NCBI GenBank assembly: GCA_002842045.1
Contig: PHBX01000013.1
Location: 1 to 64,000, forward strand
Length of the DNA: 64,000 nucleotides
From: Chloroflexi bacterium HGW-Chloroflexi-3
Lineage (GTDB): Bacteria > Chloroflexota > Anaerolineae > Anaerolineales > Anaerolineaceae
Reading direction: 5' to 3'
The position numbers and the translations under genes were made by a program. Under the pieces are notes generated by a model. That model saw nothing but the letters and a program-made list of their open reading frames with translations. It had not been told where the DNA came from and made no database searches. Shown here one piece after another: positions 1 to 9,182 of this stretch; within the stretch, counting starts at the first letter, position 1; the number at the start of each line of letters is the position of its first letter.

Positions 1-24
1 TTAATCTTAATCTTTTCGTTTTGG

Positions 25-97
25 TGGTAAACATGTACCCGATCATGACTGGTAAACATTACCCGACTATGGGTGGTAATAATAACCCGGCTATTGA
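25..97. repeat. Three imperfect 24-25 bp tandem units abutting the old end of the CRISPR array
   Basis: Three units (25-49, 50-73, 74-97) each begin TGGTAA and contain an ACCCG core at a similar offset; the third is the most diverged. They run directly into the last, degenerate CRISPR repeat. Arrays of short subterminal repeats of this kind occur at the ends of IS21/IS481-like insertion sequences, so this could be the terminus of a mobile element that truncated the array, but no transposase is visible because the window starts here. The repetition is seen in the sequence; the IS assignment is inference. Confidence 0.5.
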
Positions 98-3000
98 CAT
101 CACCCCCACGTGTGTGGGGAAAACCGTAGGGCGGGTCTGTATAAATCAAGTCTCCGCGGATCACCCCCACGTGTGTGGGGAAAACGTTTACTTCGTCCAC
201 CTCGTTTGAATAATTCACGGATCACCCCCACGTGTGTGGGGAAAACTAAATTCGATTGATTGAGAACCAAGTGTCCTACGGATCACCCCCACGTGTGTGG
301 GGAAAACTAAATTCGATTGATTGAGAACCAAGTGTCCTACGGATCACCCCCACGTGTGTGGGGAAAACGTCATCGCATCTTCCGGGAAGGGCGGGACAAA
401 CCGGATCACCCCCACGTGTGTGGGGAAAACTAATAAGTGCTGAATGAATTTCTTTTTTTGTAGCGGATCACCCCCACGTGTGTGGGGAAAACACTTCACA
501 TTCTCATGTACAATCGCCGTCCATCGGATCACCCCCACGTGTGTGGGGAAAACTGTTTCGTTCTGGATCAATTCTAAAAATGTAGCCGGATCACCCCCAC
601 GTGTGTGGGGAAAACGAATAAAAGTAGTTTTCTTTTGAGTCTGTATGCGGATCACCCCCACGTGTGTGGGGAAAACGAAATAATTTACTCCTGGTTTATC
701 GTCTCCTGCGGATCACCCCCACGTGTGTGGGGAAAACTTGAATATACTCATGCTGTGTATATCGGAAGACCGGATCACCCCCACGTGTGTGGGGAAAACG
801 CTTTGTAATTCATTTTGAAGGTGTTGAATTTCGGATCACCCCCACGTGTGTGGGGAAAACGAATCTTGTTAGATATGGACGTTATGTTCTTACGGATCAC
901 CCCCACGTGTGTGGGGAAAACGGCGGTCTCCTGGTGGCTGGTGTGTATTTACTCGGATCACCCCCACGTGTGTGGGGAAAACTATTCAACCTACGGCGGA
1001 CTGGTCAAATATTCCGGATCACCCCCACGTGTGTGGGGAAAACTGGAATTACCGATACCCAGGGTTGGTCAGGGGTCGGATCACCCCCACGTGTGTGGGG
1101 AAAACTCAAAGTAGACTGCAATTATCGCTAGCCCTTTCGGATCACCCCCACGTGTGTGGGGAAAACTCGATCAATGCTTCCCTGAATTTTTCACCGGCGC
1201 GGATCACCCCCACGTGTGTGGGGAAAACTGTTTGCGACGTTCGCTCCGACTATTTCAATGCGGATCACCCCCACGTGTGTGGGGAAAACTGTTGTCTCGT
1301 TCCCTTTAGGCGCTTGCCAGACCGGATCACCCCCACGTGTGTGGGGAAAACGATTGCGGCGAGCTCCGCTTTAGACTCCCATTCGGATCACCCCCACGTG
1401 TGTGGGGAAAACCTTATCCTTCTGCCTGGGGGACGCGCTTGATTGCGGATCACCCCCACGTGTGTGGGGAAAACGGGCGGAGAAGGTTTTGAAATTGGTT
1501 CTTTTCGGATCACCCCCACGTGTGTGGGGAAAACGGTTTGTTTGTGGTTGGCTGTCCGGCTCTCGTTCGGATCACCCCCACGTGTGTGGGGAAAACTGTA
1601 CGATCCTATCAAGCAACATTCCTGAATAACGGATCACCCCCACGTGTGTGGGGAAAACTGTTTTTTCAGAATAGCCAGCCATGATAGCAGCGGATCACCC
1701 CCACGTGTGTGGGGAAAACATCCACGCCACGCATACCAAATTCTGGCAAAACGGATCACCCCCACGTGTGTGGGGAAAACGAAAATTGGCTAAACGCCTA
1801 TGTTTGGCCGACACGGATCACCCCCACGTGTGTGGGGAAAACCGCGTGTGCTTCACGCTCTTGATTAGAAATCCCGGATCACCCCCACGTGTGTGGGGAA
1901 AACGAAAAGTTTGATCTCGATACCATCCAGAATGAAGGATCACCCCCACGTGTGTGGGGAAAACTTTTGTGTCGATTCTTATGGTTCCGTCGTATCCGGA
2001 TCACCCCCACGTGTGTGGGGAAAACGTAATTATCACCTCTAACAGCGTAACATTCTTCGGATCACCCCCACGTGTGTGGGGAAAACTTCCCATTTGGCAG
2101 CGACTTCCTGGATATAAGGGATCACCCCCACGTGTGTGGGGAAAACAAAATAGGAGTGGTATTTGCATCGCCTTTCAACAGGATCACCCCCACGTGTGTG
2201 GGGAAAACTACTTTGACGGTTGGACGATTAAGTCTATAGACGGATCACCCCCACGTGTGTGGGGAAAACCAGTAGCTCCACCAGTGGTATTAACCATACT
2301 ACGGATCACCCCCACGTGTGTGGGGAAAACGAGTATCTCGGTCGGTGGGTTAGTAACAGGCAACGGATCACCCCCACGTGTGTGGGGAAAACACAGACCT
2401 GTATCACACACTCGCAGATCCGTCCGGATCACCCCCACGTGTGTGGGGAAAACTTTTCCAATGGGCAGCTTACAACCAAGCACACCGGATCACCCCCACG
2501 TGTGTGGGGAAAACAAATCAAGCCTTGCCTGGCAAATGGCACGTAACGGATCACCCCCACGTGTGTGGGGAAAACTCTGTTGCGGAACCTCTCCAAATCT
2601 CATTTTTACGGATCACCCCCACGTGTGTGGGGAAAACTTGATGGAAGCTATAGGTACAGGTGCTCCATACGGATCACCCCCACGTGTGTGGGGAAAACTT
2701 GATGGAAGCTATAGGTACAGGTGCTCCATACGGATCACCCCCACGTGTGTGGGGAAAACTCATACCAACTTACCTTGCCCCACCCTATGATCGGATCACC
2801 CCCACGTGTGTGGGGAAAACTGGAATAAGTAAAAGATAAAAACTCCAGGTTTCGGATCACCCCCACGTGTGTGGGGAAAACTAAAACTTTGGGGAGAAGC
2901 AATGGCTGCTTATCGGATCACCCCCACGTGTGTGGGGAAAACTGGATGGTTGATGGTCTCCAAAAATGAAGGTTCGGATCACCCCCACGTGTGTGGGGAA

Positions 3001-4727
3001 AACAAGTACGATTAGCAACTTCCAACGCATACCAGCCGGATCACCCCCACGTGTGTGGGGAAAACGTCACACCCAATGTCGCCAGCTGGCTGTCATTCGG
3101 ATCACCCCCACGTGTGTGGGGAAAACGCTTCGCCCACTGACAAAGGAAGACGCAATCTGCGGATCACCCCCACGTGTGTGGGGAAAACGTTTTTTACCTG
3201 CGGGCTGGGGACATGGGCAGCGGATCACCCCCACGTGTGTGGGGAAAACGTAAAAGGGCGCTATGCGCAGGTTGGAAAACAACGGATCACCCCCACGTGT
3301 GTGGGGAAAACGCTTCCTGGGGACGTAATCCAACATTTATCAACTGGATCACCCCCACGTGTGTGGGGAAAACAAAATAAACCGAATTTTGACTGAGTAT
3401 AAAAAACGGATCACCCCCACGTGTGTGGGGAAAACTAGTTCACCGCTTTTTGGCTCTGGGGCGGATGCGGATCACCCCCACGTGTGTGGGGAAAACCCGT
3501 ATCCTTGGAGATACAGTAGAGGGGTGAGCGGATCACCCCCACGTGTGTGGGGAAAACTGGCTTTGCAGTTACTACTCGTAAGCAAACTCCGGATCACCCC
3601 CACGTGTGTGGGGAAAACTTTTATTATCGACTGCCATGAAACCTTGCTTACCGGATCACCCCCACGTGTGTGGGGAAAACGGGGAGCTTGACCCTGGGGA
3701 GCTTGACCCTGACCGGATCACCCCCACGTGTGTGGGGAAAACTTTGACCAATCGTTCAATGATATCTCCCGCTGCCGGATCACCCCCACGTGTGTGGGGA
3801 AAACTTATAAAATTGGCATAAATGAGGAGCTAGGCTACGGATCACCCCCACGTGTGTGGGGAAAACCAGCGCATCCACCGCCATCGCCAATCTCCGTATC
3901 GGATCACCCCCACGTGTGTGGGGAAAACTCTGGAGGTAAATTTTTTGCTAATTTTTCATAACGGATCACCCCCACGTGTGTGGGGAAAACGGCAGAATCG
4001 ATGATGAAGAAAGTCAGGGCAGCGGATCACCCCCACGTGTGTGGGGAAAACTCCGTACTTTTTCAGTATTGATTCTGCCAGCGCGGATCACCCCCACGTG
4101 TGTGGGGAAAACGCTCACATTGGATTTGGATAATCTCTCCGCAACCGGATCACCCCCACGTGTGTGGGGAAAACGTTATTTGCCTTGCCGTAATGCCTTG
4201 GGTTGAACGGATCACCCCCACGTGTGTGGGGAAAACATGGAAGTCATCAAGATTTCTTTTACTTTTGGACGGATCACCCCCACGTGTGTGGGGAAAACGA
4301 ATTAAGAAAATTGATTAAAGATGGCTCATCGGATCACCCCCACGTGTGTGGGGAAAACAGTCATTCCCTTTGATTTCCTAATATGTCGAACCGGATCACC
4401 CCCACGTGTGTGGGGAAAACTTATGGTCAAATATTGGAAGAGTTTTCTACCGCCGGATCACCCCCACGTGTGTGGGGAAAACAGTTGGCTTACACTACAG
4501 CGCAAGCGCTGTAAACGGATCACCCCCACGTGTGTGGGGAAAACCAACCAATTAGCATATTGCCAGCCAGCATACGCGGATCACCCCCACGTGTGTGGGG
4601 AAAACGTTGACGCGGTGGTTTCGGGTGTGAGTTCTTACGGATCACCCCCACGTGTGTGGGGAAAACGTTCAGGCGCCGTCTATCGATCGTTCGCTCGACG
4701 GATCACCCCCACGTGTGTGGGGAAAAC
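97..4727 (-). CRISPR. Type I-E CRISPR array, 76 repeats and 75 spacers, read on the minus strand
   Basis: A 28-bp repeat recurs 76 times with a period of 60 (3 times), 61 (41) or 62 bp (31), leaving spacers of 32-34 bp. On the minus strand the repeat begins GTTTTCCCCAC and ends GTGGGGGTGATCC, which matches type I-E repeats: a 6-bp stem (CCCCAC/GTGGGG) with a 4-nt loop and a GTGATCC 5' handle. Orientation follows from this match, from the cas2-leader side lying at the right, and from the only clearly degenerate repeat being the leftmost one (97-124, altered at its handle end), as expected of the oldest repeat. The base following the handle is G in 71 of 75 units, as expected when the last PAM base of AAG is copied in with the spacer. 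Two pairs of neighbouring spacers are identical (247-279/308-340 and 2638-2670/2699-2731). Confidence 0.98.
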
Positions 4728-4793
4728 ACTATATTTCTCCTGCTCCCGGTCCCAGACGCCATATATGGGGGTAGCGGGCATAATGGGACGTTA
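4728..4793 (-). promoter_or_regulatory. CRISPR leader (cas2-array intergenic)
   Basis: This 66-bp stretch lies between the cas2 stop codon and the first (youngest) repeat, where a type I-E leader containing the array promoter and adaptation signals is expected. It contains a perfect 10-bp palindrome, CCATATATGG (4759-4768), 31 bp from the repeat, and an AT-rich segment next to cas2. The leader may extend into the AT-rich 3' end of cas2. The role is inferred from position; no clear -35/-10 pair was identified. Confidence 0.6.
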
Positions 4794-5138
4794 TTATTTT
4801 TGATTTCTATTGTTTTCTATTGTTATTCTACCATTTCTTTCTAACCTTTTTGCTTTTTTATTTTCTCCAGGTACCTTTACCAGTTGTAATCCTTCTTCTT
4901 CAACGATCCATCGACTGGTATTTCCTATCATCCGCATTTGAAAATGTTGTTCTGTATTCGTAGTCCATATTTGTATTATGCCACCCATGCTTTTATTATT
5001 CGAACATTTTTCCCAGAGCTTATCTCTTACTCGTGCGGAAACATGCCCAACAAACATACCAGTACGAGGTTCAATTAACCATCTGCTTAGTTCTCCCCTT
5101 AAAGAGGTCGGAACTTTTTCTAGTATCATTACGACCAT
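4794..5138 (-). CDS. cas2: CRISPR-associated endonuclease-like protein Cas2, type I-E
   Basis: Cas2e is the structural partner of Cas1 in the integrase complex that inserts new spacers at the leader end. The 114-residue product has the Cas2e core: an N-terminal hydrophobic strand ending in EKVP, then LRGELSRWL and EPRTGMFVG, closely resembling the E. coli protein, with a charged lysine/arginine-rich tail. The start was placed at the ATG sharing one base with the cas1 stop (TAATG) because it has a GGGAGGAG ribosome site eight bases upstream and gives the normal Cas2e N-terminus. An ATG 18 bases further upstream is less likely. It is the last gene of the cas operon, directly before the leader. 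Confidence 0.95.
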   Translation of the reverse strand: MVVMILEKVPTSLRGELSRWLIEPRTGMFVGHVSARVRDKLWEKCSNNKSMGGIIQIWTTNTEQHFQMRMIGNTSRWIVEEEGLQLVKVPGENKKAKRLERNGRITIENNRNQK

Positions 5139-6019
5139 TAGTACAACTCCTCCCATAATTCCGGTTCTGGTTCGACTCCAAAATTTTCCTCAGATGGATC
5201 ATCGATTTCAAGTAAATGGTCGATATCTGGAAGAATTTTTTGTAATAAACGAGATTCTCGAAATCTCTCTCGACATTTTTCTCTCACACGTTTTTCTATA
5301 TCTTGTGATGATTGTCCCACAATTTCAAACGCAGTTGGGATCGTTAATTCCGCTTTGTATAAATCCGCAATATCATAGACAAATGAAAGTTGTTTTCCTG
5401 TGTGAATAAAACCTAATGCCGTTGAATAACCACCTGATACGATTGCTGCATGACATATTCCATTTAATAATGCATTGGCTGCAGATAAAGCTCGATTAAT
5501 TGGGTCAGCATAATCCCATTCGCCACGATTATAATTTCGACCATGCCAATGCACATTGTATTTTTTACTTGCCAAAGAATATGCGTTTTTTACCCTGGCA
5601 CCTTCCATTCCTCTTAATTGTTGTAAGGATACATTTGCATCAGCAATATCTGAAAAACGAAATCGATACATATTTTTGACAACTCGTTCACGAAGAGAAG
5701 TATCACTAACAAGTTCTGCCTGGCGCAGCAGATGATATGCTTTTCGAGTTTCGCCTAAACCTTGGGCATAACAGCGGGTTACATCTTCTCCAACCCATAA
5801 AATTGTCACCCCATTTTCAGCAAGAACTTTCACAGCAGCATGGCTGATACTCGTACCCGGGCCAAGCATCAGCACACACAGAGCTGCAATTGGCACCATA
5901 ACCCGTCCGTCTTCTTGAATAAATTCGATAGCATTGTCTTTTCGATCGACAATTGCATATTGAATGAATAAATAACTCAGACTATCGCGTAGTTTTGGTA
6001 TTTCGTGAAAATTAATCAC
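5138..6019 (-). CDS. cas1: CRISPR-associated endonuclease Cas1, type I-E
   Basis: Cas1e is the integrase of spacer acquisition, acting as a complex with Cas2. The 293-residue length is usual for the subtype. Metal-binding residues corresponding to E. coli E141, H208 and D221 are visible as E139 (in RGMEGARV), H206 (GFIHTGKQ) and D219 (YDIADLYK). The C-terminus is an acidic extension of about 25 residues. The start is GTG, preceded by AAAGGAG. The stop overlaps the cas2 start by one base, so the two are probably translationally coupled. About 55 bp separate it from cas6e. Confidence 0.97.
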   Translation of the reverse strand: MINFHEIPKLRDSLSYLFIQYAIVDRKDNAIEFIQEDGRVMVPIAALCVLMLGPGTSISHAAVKVLAENGVTILWVGEDVTRCYAQGLGETRKAYHLLRQAELVSDTSLRERVVKNMYRFRFSDIADANVSLQQLRGMEGARVKNAYSLASKKYNVHWHGRNYNRGEWDYADPINRALSAANALLNGICHAAIVSGGYSTALGFIHTGKQLSFVYDIADLYKAELTIPTAFEIVGQSSQDIEKRVREKCRERFRESRLLQKILPDIDHLLEIDDPSEENFGVEPEPELWEELY

Positions 6020-6074
6020 TGGTCTTCTCCTTTATTATTTAATTGTTAAGGTTCTGAAAATACAGATTTTCCAA

Positions 6075-6728
6075 TTACATAAATGCCAAAGACAATAAAC
6101 CCATTCCAAAACTTTTCCCCCTCCCAATTCCTTTTTCAACAGATCGAAGGAAAAAATGGAATTCTTTAATGAGCAAATATCCGTTAAATTCAACCTGATG
6201 GAGTGTTATTAATGAACTATGGTCATTCTTTCTCTTTTCAAACTGATAAATATCCTTCCTTTCAATTGCCAGAGAATTGAGAAAAATTTCGAAACCTCCA
6301 GATTGTGCTTTCTGATTAAGCCACTCGATTAATTCGTTCTCATCACGAATTGGTACAATTCTTCGGAAATTGCTGATTCTTCTGGTTGGGTTTGCGACCA
6401 ATCGAAACCTTAATATTTGATTTTCTTTAAATGAAGGTGTAAATTGCTTGGTTGATGGGTTTGTTTGCTCCGGAATATATAGTAATAACCCTTTAATATT
6501 TTTGACTTTTTCCCAATTCGGTTCAATTGAAGACTGGACTAATAAAACAGGATATTTAGAATACGAATTCTTATTGGGAAATTCCAGGCGGTAAAGAGCA
6601 TTTGCTTTCTCACGATTCGTAAATTGGTCAAAACCAGACATAATCGTTCGATGCATCTCATATGGGTTGTCAAAATGATCCTGGCTTATCTTGGTGGTTG
6701 GATCGATGGTCAATTTACTGAGGTACAT
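6075..6728 (-). CDS. cas6e: Cas6e (CasE/Cse3), pre-crRNA processing endoribonuclease
   Basis: Cas6e cuts the array transcript at the base of each repeat hairpin and stays bound to the crRNA 3' end as part of Cascade. The 217-residue product carries the N-terminal active-site histidine of the family (H26 in YEMHRTIMSGF, equivalent to E. coli H20) and the C-terminal glycine-rich loop GIGRGKSFGMGLL that contacts RNA. It overlaps the end of cas5e by 14 bp. If the small RNA between cas3 and cse1 is processed like a crRNA, this is the enzyme expected to do it. Confidence 0.96.
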   Translation of the reverse strand: MYLSKLTIDPTTKISQDHFDNPYEMHRTIMSGFDQFTNREKANALYRLEFPNKNSYSKYPVLLVQSSIEPNWEKVKNIKGLLLYIPEQTNPSTKQFTPSFKENQILRFRLVANPTRRISNFRRIVPIRDENELIEWLNQKAQSGGFEIFLNSLAIERKDIYQFEKRKNDHSSLITLHQVEFNGYLLIKEFHFFLRSVEKGIGRGKSFGMGLLSLAFM

Positions 6729-7509
6729 TTTCCTCCTCCTTTATTGATCCATGTCTCAAATAATATTGGGGGACTTGGATGTGATAAGTATTTACCTTGG
6801 TATGCAAAAAAGAACGTTCAGAAAATTTGAGTGGCTGATCTTGTCTGGTCAAGTAAGCTTTTTTATTTTCACCTAATGGTTCAACTAATAGGCGCAACTT
6901 GTTTAGCAATGGATCAGATGTAATCTCAAGGGGTGTTTTAACCAACTGGAAAAAACCAGCATTTTGGACTATTTCATCAGCAACTATTTTTTTGGAGTAT
7001 TTTCTCGGAATACTTTGCCACGGAAATGTCTTCAGAACTTCCTCAATCACTTGATCTTGAATTGGATTTAACGTTTCCGGAAACCATGGCGGAGAAGCTA
7101 ATGGAAACGATTTTCTCCCTAAAAACAAAAACCATTTGGGGTGTTTTAAGGCACGATAGATTTTTATAAGCGTTTCTTGATCACCTTCAAGCCCAACCAA
7201 GAAACATGCATCTGCAAGAAAATAGCGGTTTGAGATAACTGCATTCGGCAATATACTCCCCGAAGCATTAAGAACTCGACTTGCAGTATGAAAATCTACC
7301 AACATCTTACCTTCTTGGTCCACACGTACCCCATAGCGCAAATTTTGAAATTCGGACAAATCACTGTCTCGGGGTTTACCCATTGCAGCACAAATCAAAC
7401 CGATAATTCCACTTTTGCTTGGTTCTCTTAATGTATCTCGAATACCAAAATGGCTTGATATTCCCCAAGCCTGCATTGGACCTTTTAATGGAAAAACTAA
7501 AGTAGCCAT
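6715..7509 (-). CDS. cas5e: Cas5e (CasD), Cascade subunit binding the crRNA 5' handle
   Basis: Cas5e caps the 5' handle of the crRNA in the type I-E Cascade complex. The 264-residue protein starts with the family signature: a short hydrophobic strand, then LKGPMQAWGISSHFGIRDTLREPSKSGIIGLICAAMG, here described in parts, with PSKSGIIGL the diagnostic loop. The C-terminus ends in a histidine- and tyrosine-rich strand. It sits between cas7e (3-bp gap) and cas6e (14-bp overlap) in the canonical order. The AT-rich composition matches the other cas genes. Confidence 0.96.
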   Translation of the reverse strand: MATLVFPLKGPMQAWGISSHFGIRDTLREPSKSGIIGLICAAMGKPRDSDLSEFQNLRYGVRVDQEGKMLVDFHTASRVLNASGSILPNAVISNRYFLADACFLVGLEGDQETLIKIYRALKHPKWFLFLGRKSFPLASPPWFPETLNPIQDQVIEEVLKTFPWQSIPRKYSKKIVADEIVQNAGFFQLVKTPLEITSDPLLNKLRLLVEPLGENKKAYLTRQDQPLKFSERSFLHTKVNTYHIQVPQYYLRHGSIKEEENVPQ

Positions 7510-7512
7510 TAT

Positions 7513-8604
7513 TTACTCCACTAAAGATGATATCAAAACGTCAACCCATCTATTTACAGAATTCGATTTAACCCCTGGTATGATTGTTTCTGTGACATTA
7601 TCATCAACTAAAAGTGAAAAGACTTTAGGTGGATTATCAGGGTCAGAAAAAACAGAATTGATTTGTTGCCAATGATCTATCAATTTTGTTAAAGATTCTT
7701 TTTGATATCCATTTTTTGAAGATACTGGTTTCTCAAAAGCATTCGCTAAAGACCATGCCTGACCATCTGAGCGTATAATAGCCATCATAAAGTAGGGCAT
7801 CGTGTTTGCTGCAAAGGCATTTTGTTTTCCGGTTGGAGTGGCATAAATCATAGCTTTCATGAACCCCTTTACCGTTTTTAATGCTAGATCTTGATTATTA
7901 TCCAAATTGGATAGCAATTGCTCCCAGTCGATTGCAGCGTATCGATAAAAGCATGAAGAGTTGAAGCCTGTTAAACCCATCATTGCTGCACCCATATCCG
8001 GCTCATCAGAAGTACTGATTGACTCGGACGCAGTATAAAAATCTAATTCCATATCAACCTTGTGTGTTGAAATGGAATGAGCAACCTGGCAAGCAGCATC
8101 GACGTTGATTTTTGGATCTTCAGCCAACATACGACCGAACAAAGCAATATCCGGTGCAGGGGTGCGACTCATAAAAATCTTTTTATATTCTTTTTCAACA
8201 TCTTCTGCATTTTGCTTTTCTAAAAGGAGTTTGCTAATTTGTGTAACTTCTTCTTTACTTATGAAAAACAAAACACTTGATCTCTCCGGATTTTTCTTAT
8301 CCATACTACCCAGCAAATTTTCGGTAAATTCAACTGCCAGTTTTGTTCCATCAAAATTTTTATTATGATTTTTCATTTCATCAAATAGAAGCTTTTTCAA
8401 CCGGCGTGTGCGGTCTGATGGTGATATTTCTGTTTCTTCTTTGAAGTATGGATTTAGCCGAATCGATCGTTTAATACACTGGCTTGATATTCTTGCCCTG
8501 CGAACACCACCAAAAAAAGAATCTTTTGGCATATTCGATTCATCACGATTTAAATTAGAAGGCGGAAAACTTTGTAAAATGTGAAATTCTATTTTTGTAT
8601 TCAT
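7513..8604 (-). CDS. cas7e: Cas7e (CasC/Cse4), Cascade backbone subunit
   Basis: Six copies of Cas7e form the filament along the crRNA spacer and flip out every sixth base. The 363-residue product has the expected N-terminus (HILQSFPPSNLNRDE, then GGVRRARISSQCIKRSIR), the region that binds RNA in this family, and PTGKQNAFAANTMP near residue 260. The every-sixth-base flip matters here because the small-RNA spacer upstream of cse1 mismatches its proposed target at positions 6 and 12. It follows cse2 after 32 bp and has an AAGGAGAT ribosome site. Confidence 0.97.
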   Translation of the reverse strand: MNTKIEFHILQSFPPSNLNRDESNMPKDSFFGGVRRARISSQCIKRSIRLNPYFKEETEISPSDRTRRLKKLLFDEMKNHNKNFDGTKLAVEFTENLLGSMDKKNPERSSVLFFISKEEVTQISKLLLEKQNAEDVEKEYKKIFMSRTPAPDIALFGRMLAEDPKINVDAACQVAHSISTHKVDMELDFYTASESISTSDEPDMGAAMMGLTGFNSSCFYRYAAIDWEQLLSNLDNNQDLALKTVKGFMKAMIYATPTGKQNAFAANTMPYFMMAIIRSDGQAWSLANAFEKPVSSKNGYQKESLTKLIDHWQQINSVFSDPDNPPKVFSLLVDDNVTETIIPGVKSNSVNRWVDVLISSLVE

Positions 8605-8636
8605 GACTATCTCCTTAAAATAATAGTTAATCAGAT

Positions 8637-9182
8637 TTAATTTTCTTCCGAGTTAATCTGGTAGCCCCAGAATCCAAATGCCCATTTTCTTTGTACCCAT
8701 TGATCAGGATCATTCCAATTGATCATAGCCAACAGCAAAGAATGGTAATTAATTTTTGTGGAATTCTTTGAAGAACCCACCAAACCGATTGCATGTTTTA
8801 GCTGTTGAAACAAATCTTCTTGTTTTGATTTTAAAATTGTGGTGAAACGCCGTTCAAAGGCTTCAACACCCTCTCCAGATGCAAAACGCATATGATGTCC
8901 AAAATTATGATCTAAGGAATATTCTTCTTCTACCGAAGGATGAATGGTAAACAACGCTGATAATTGACATGTGACAGGAAAGATTCTTTCACTGGCAAGA
9001 ATATTTGCTTCCTTGAGATCATTTTTCCTTGTTTTATTTATCAACGAAAAGATGATTTTATACATGATTGGATCAACTCCATTAGACGACATCAAACCAC
9101 GTCTCAAAAATGAGACATCACCCCGTTTAAAAGGGTCATTACACAATTTTTCTAACTCGCTAACATAAGAATATTTTTTCAT
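8637..9182 (-). CDS. cse2: Cse2 (CasB), Cascade small subunit
   Basis: Two copies of Cse2 form the inner belly of Cascade and stabilise the R-loop. The 181-residue helical, basic protein has the family pattern: a central HHMRFASGEGVEAFERRF motif with conserved arginines and a C-terminal NWNDPDQWVQRKWAFGFWG segment. The start codon overlaps the cse1 stop (ATGA), which indicates translational coupling. Sequence conservation in this family is low, so position in the operon contributes to the call. Confidence 0.94.
   Translation of the reverse strand: MKKYSYVSELEKLCNDPFKRGDVSFLRRGLMSSNGVDPIMYKIIFSLINKTRKNDLKEANILASERIFPVTCQLSALFTIHPSVEEEYSLDHNFGHHMRFASGEGVEAFERRFTTILKSKQEDLFQQLKHAIGLVGSSKNSTKINYHSLLLAMINWNDPDQWVQRKWAFGFWGYQINSEEN

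Noticed and set aside
97..4727. Array transcribed on the plus strand
   Set aside because: The repeat matches type I-E only when read on the minus strand, cas2 and the leader are at the right end, and the decayed repeat is at the left end.
21..4803. Many apparent reading frames with repeated ITPTCVGKT or HPHVCGEN motifs
   Set aside because: They are translations of the CRISPR repeats and spacers, in all frames and on both strands.
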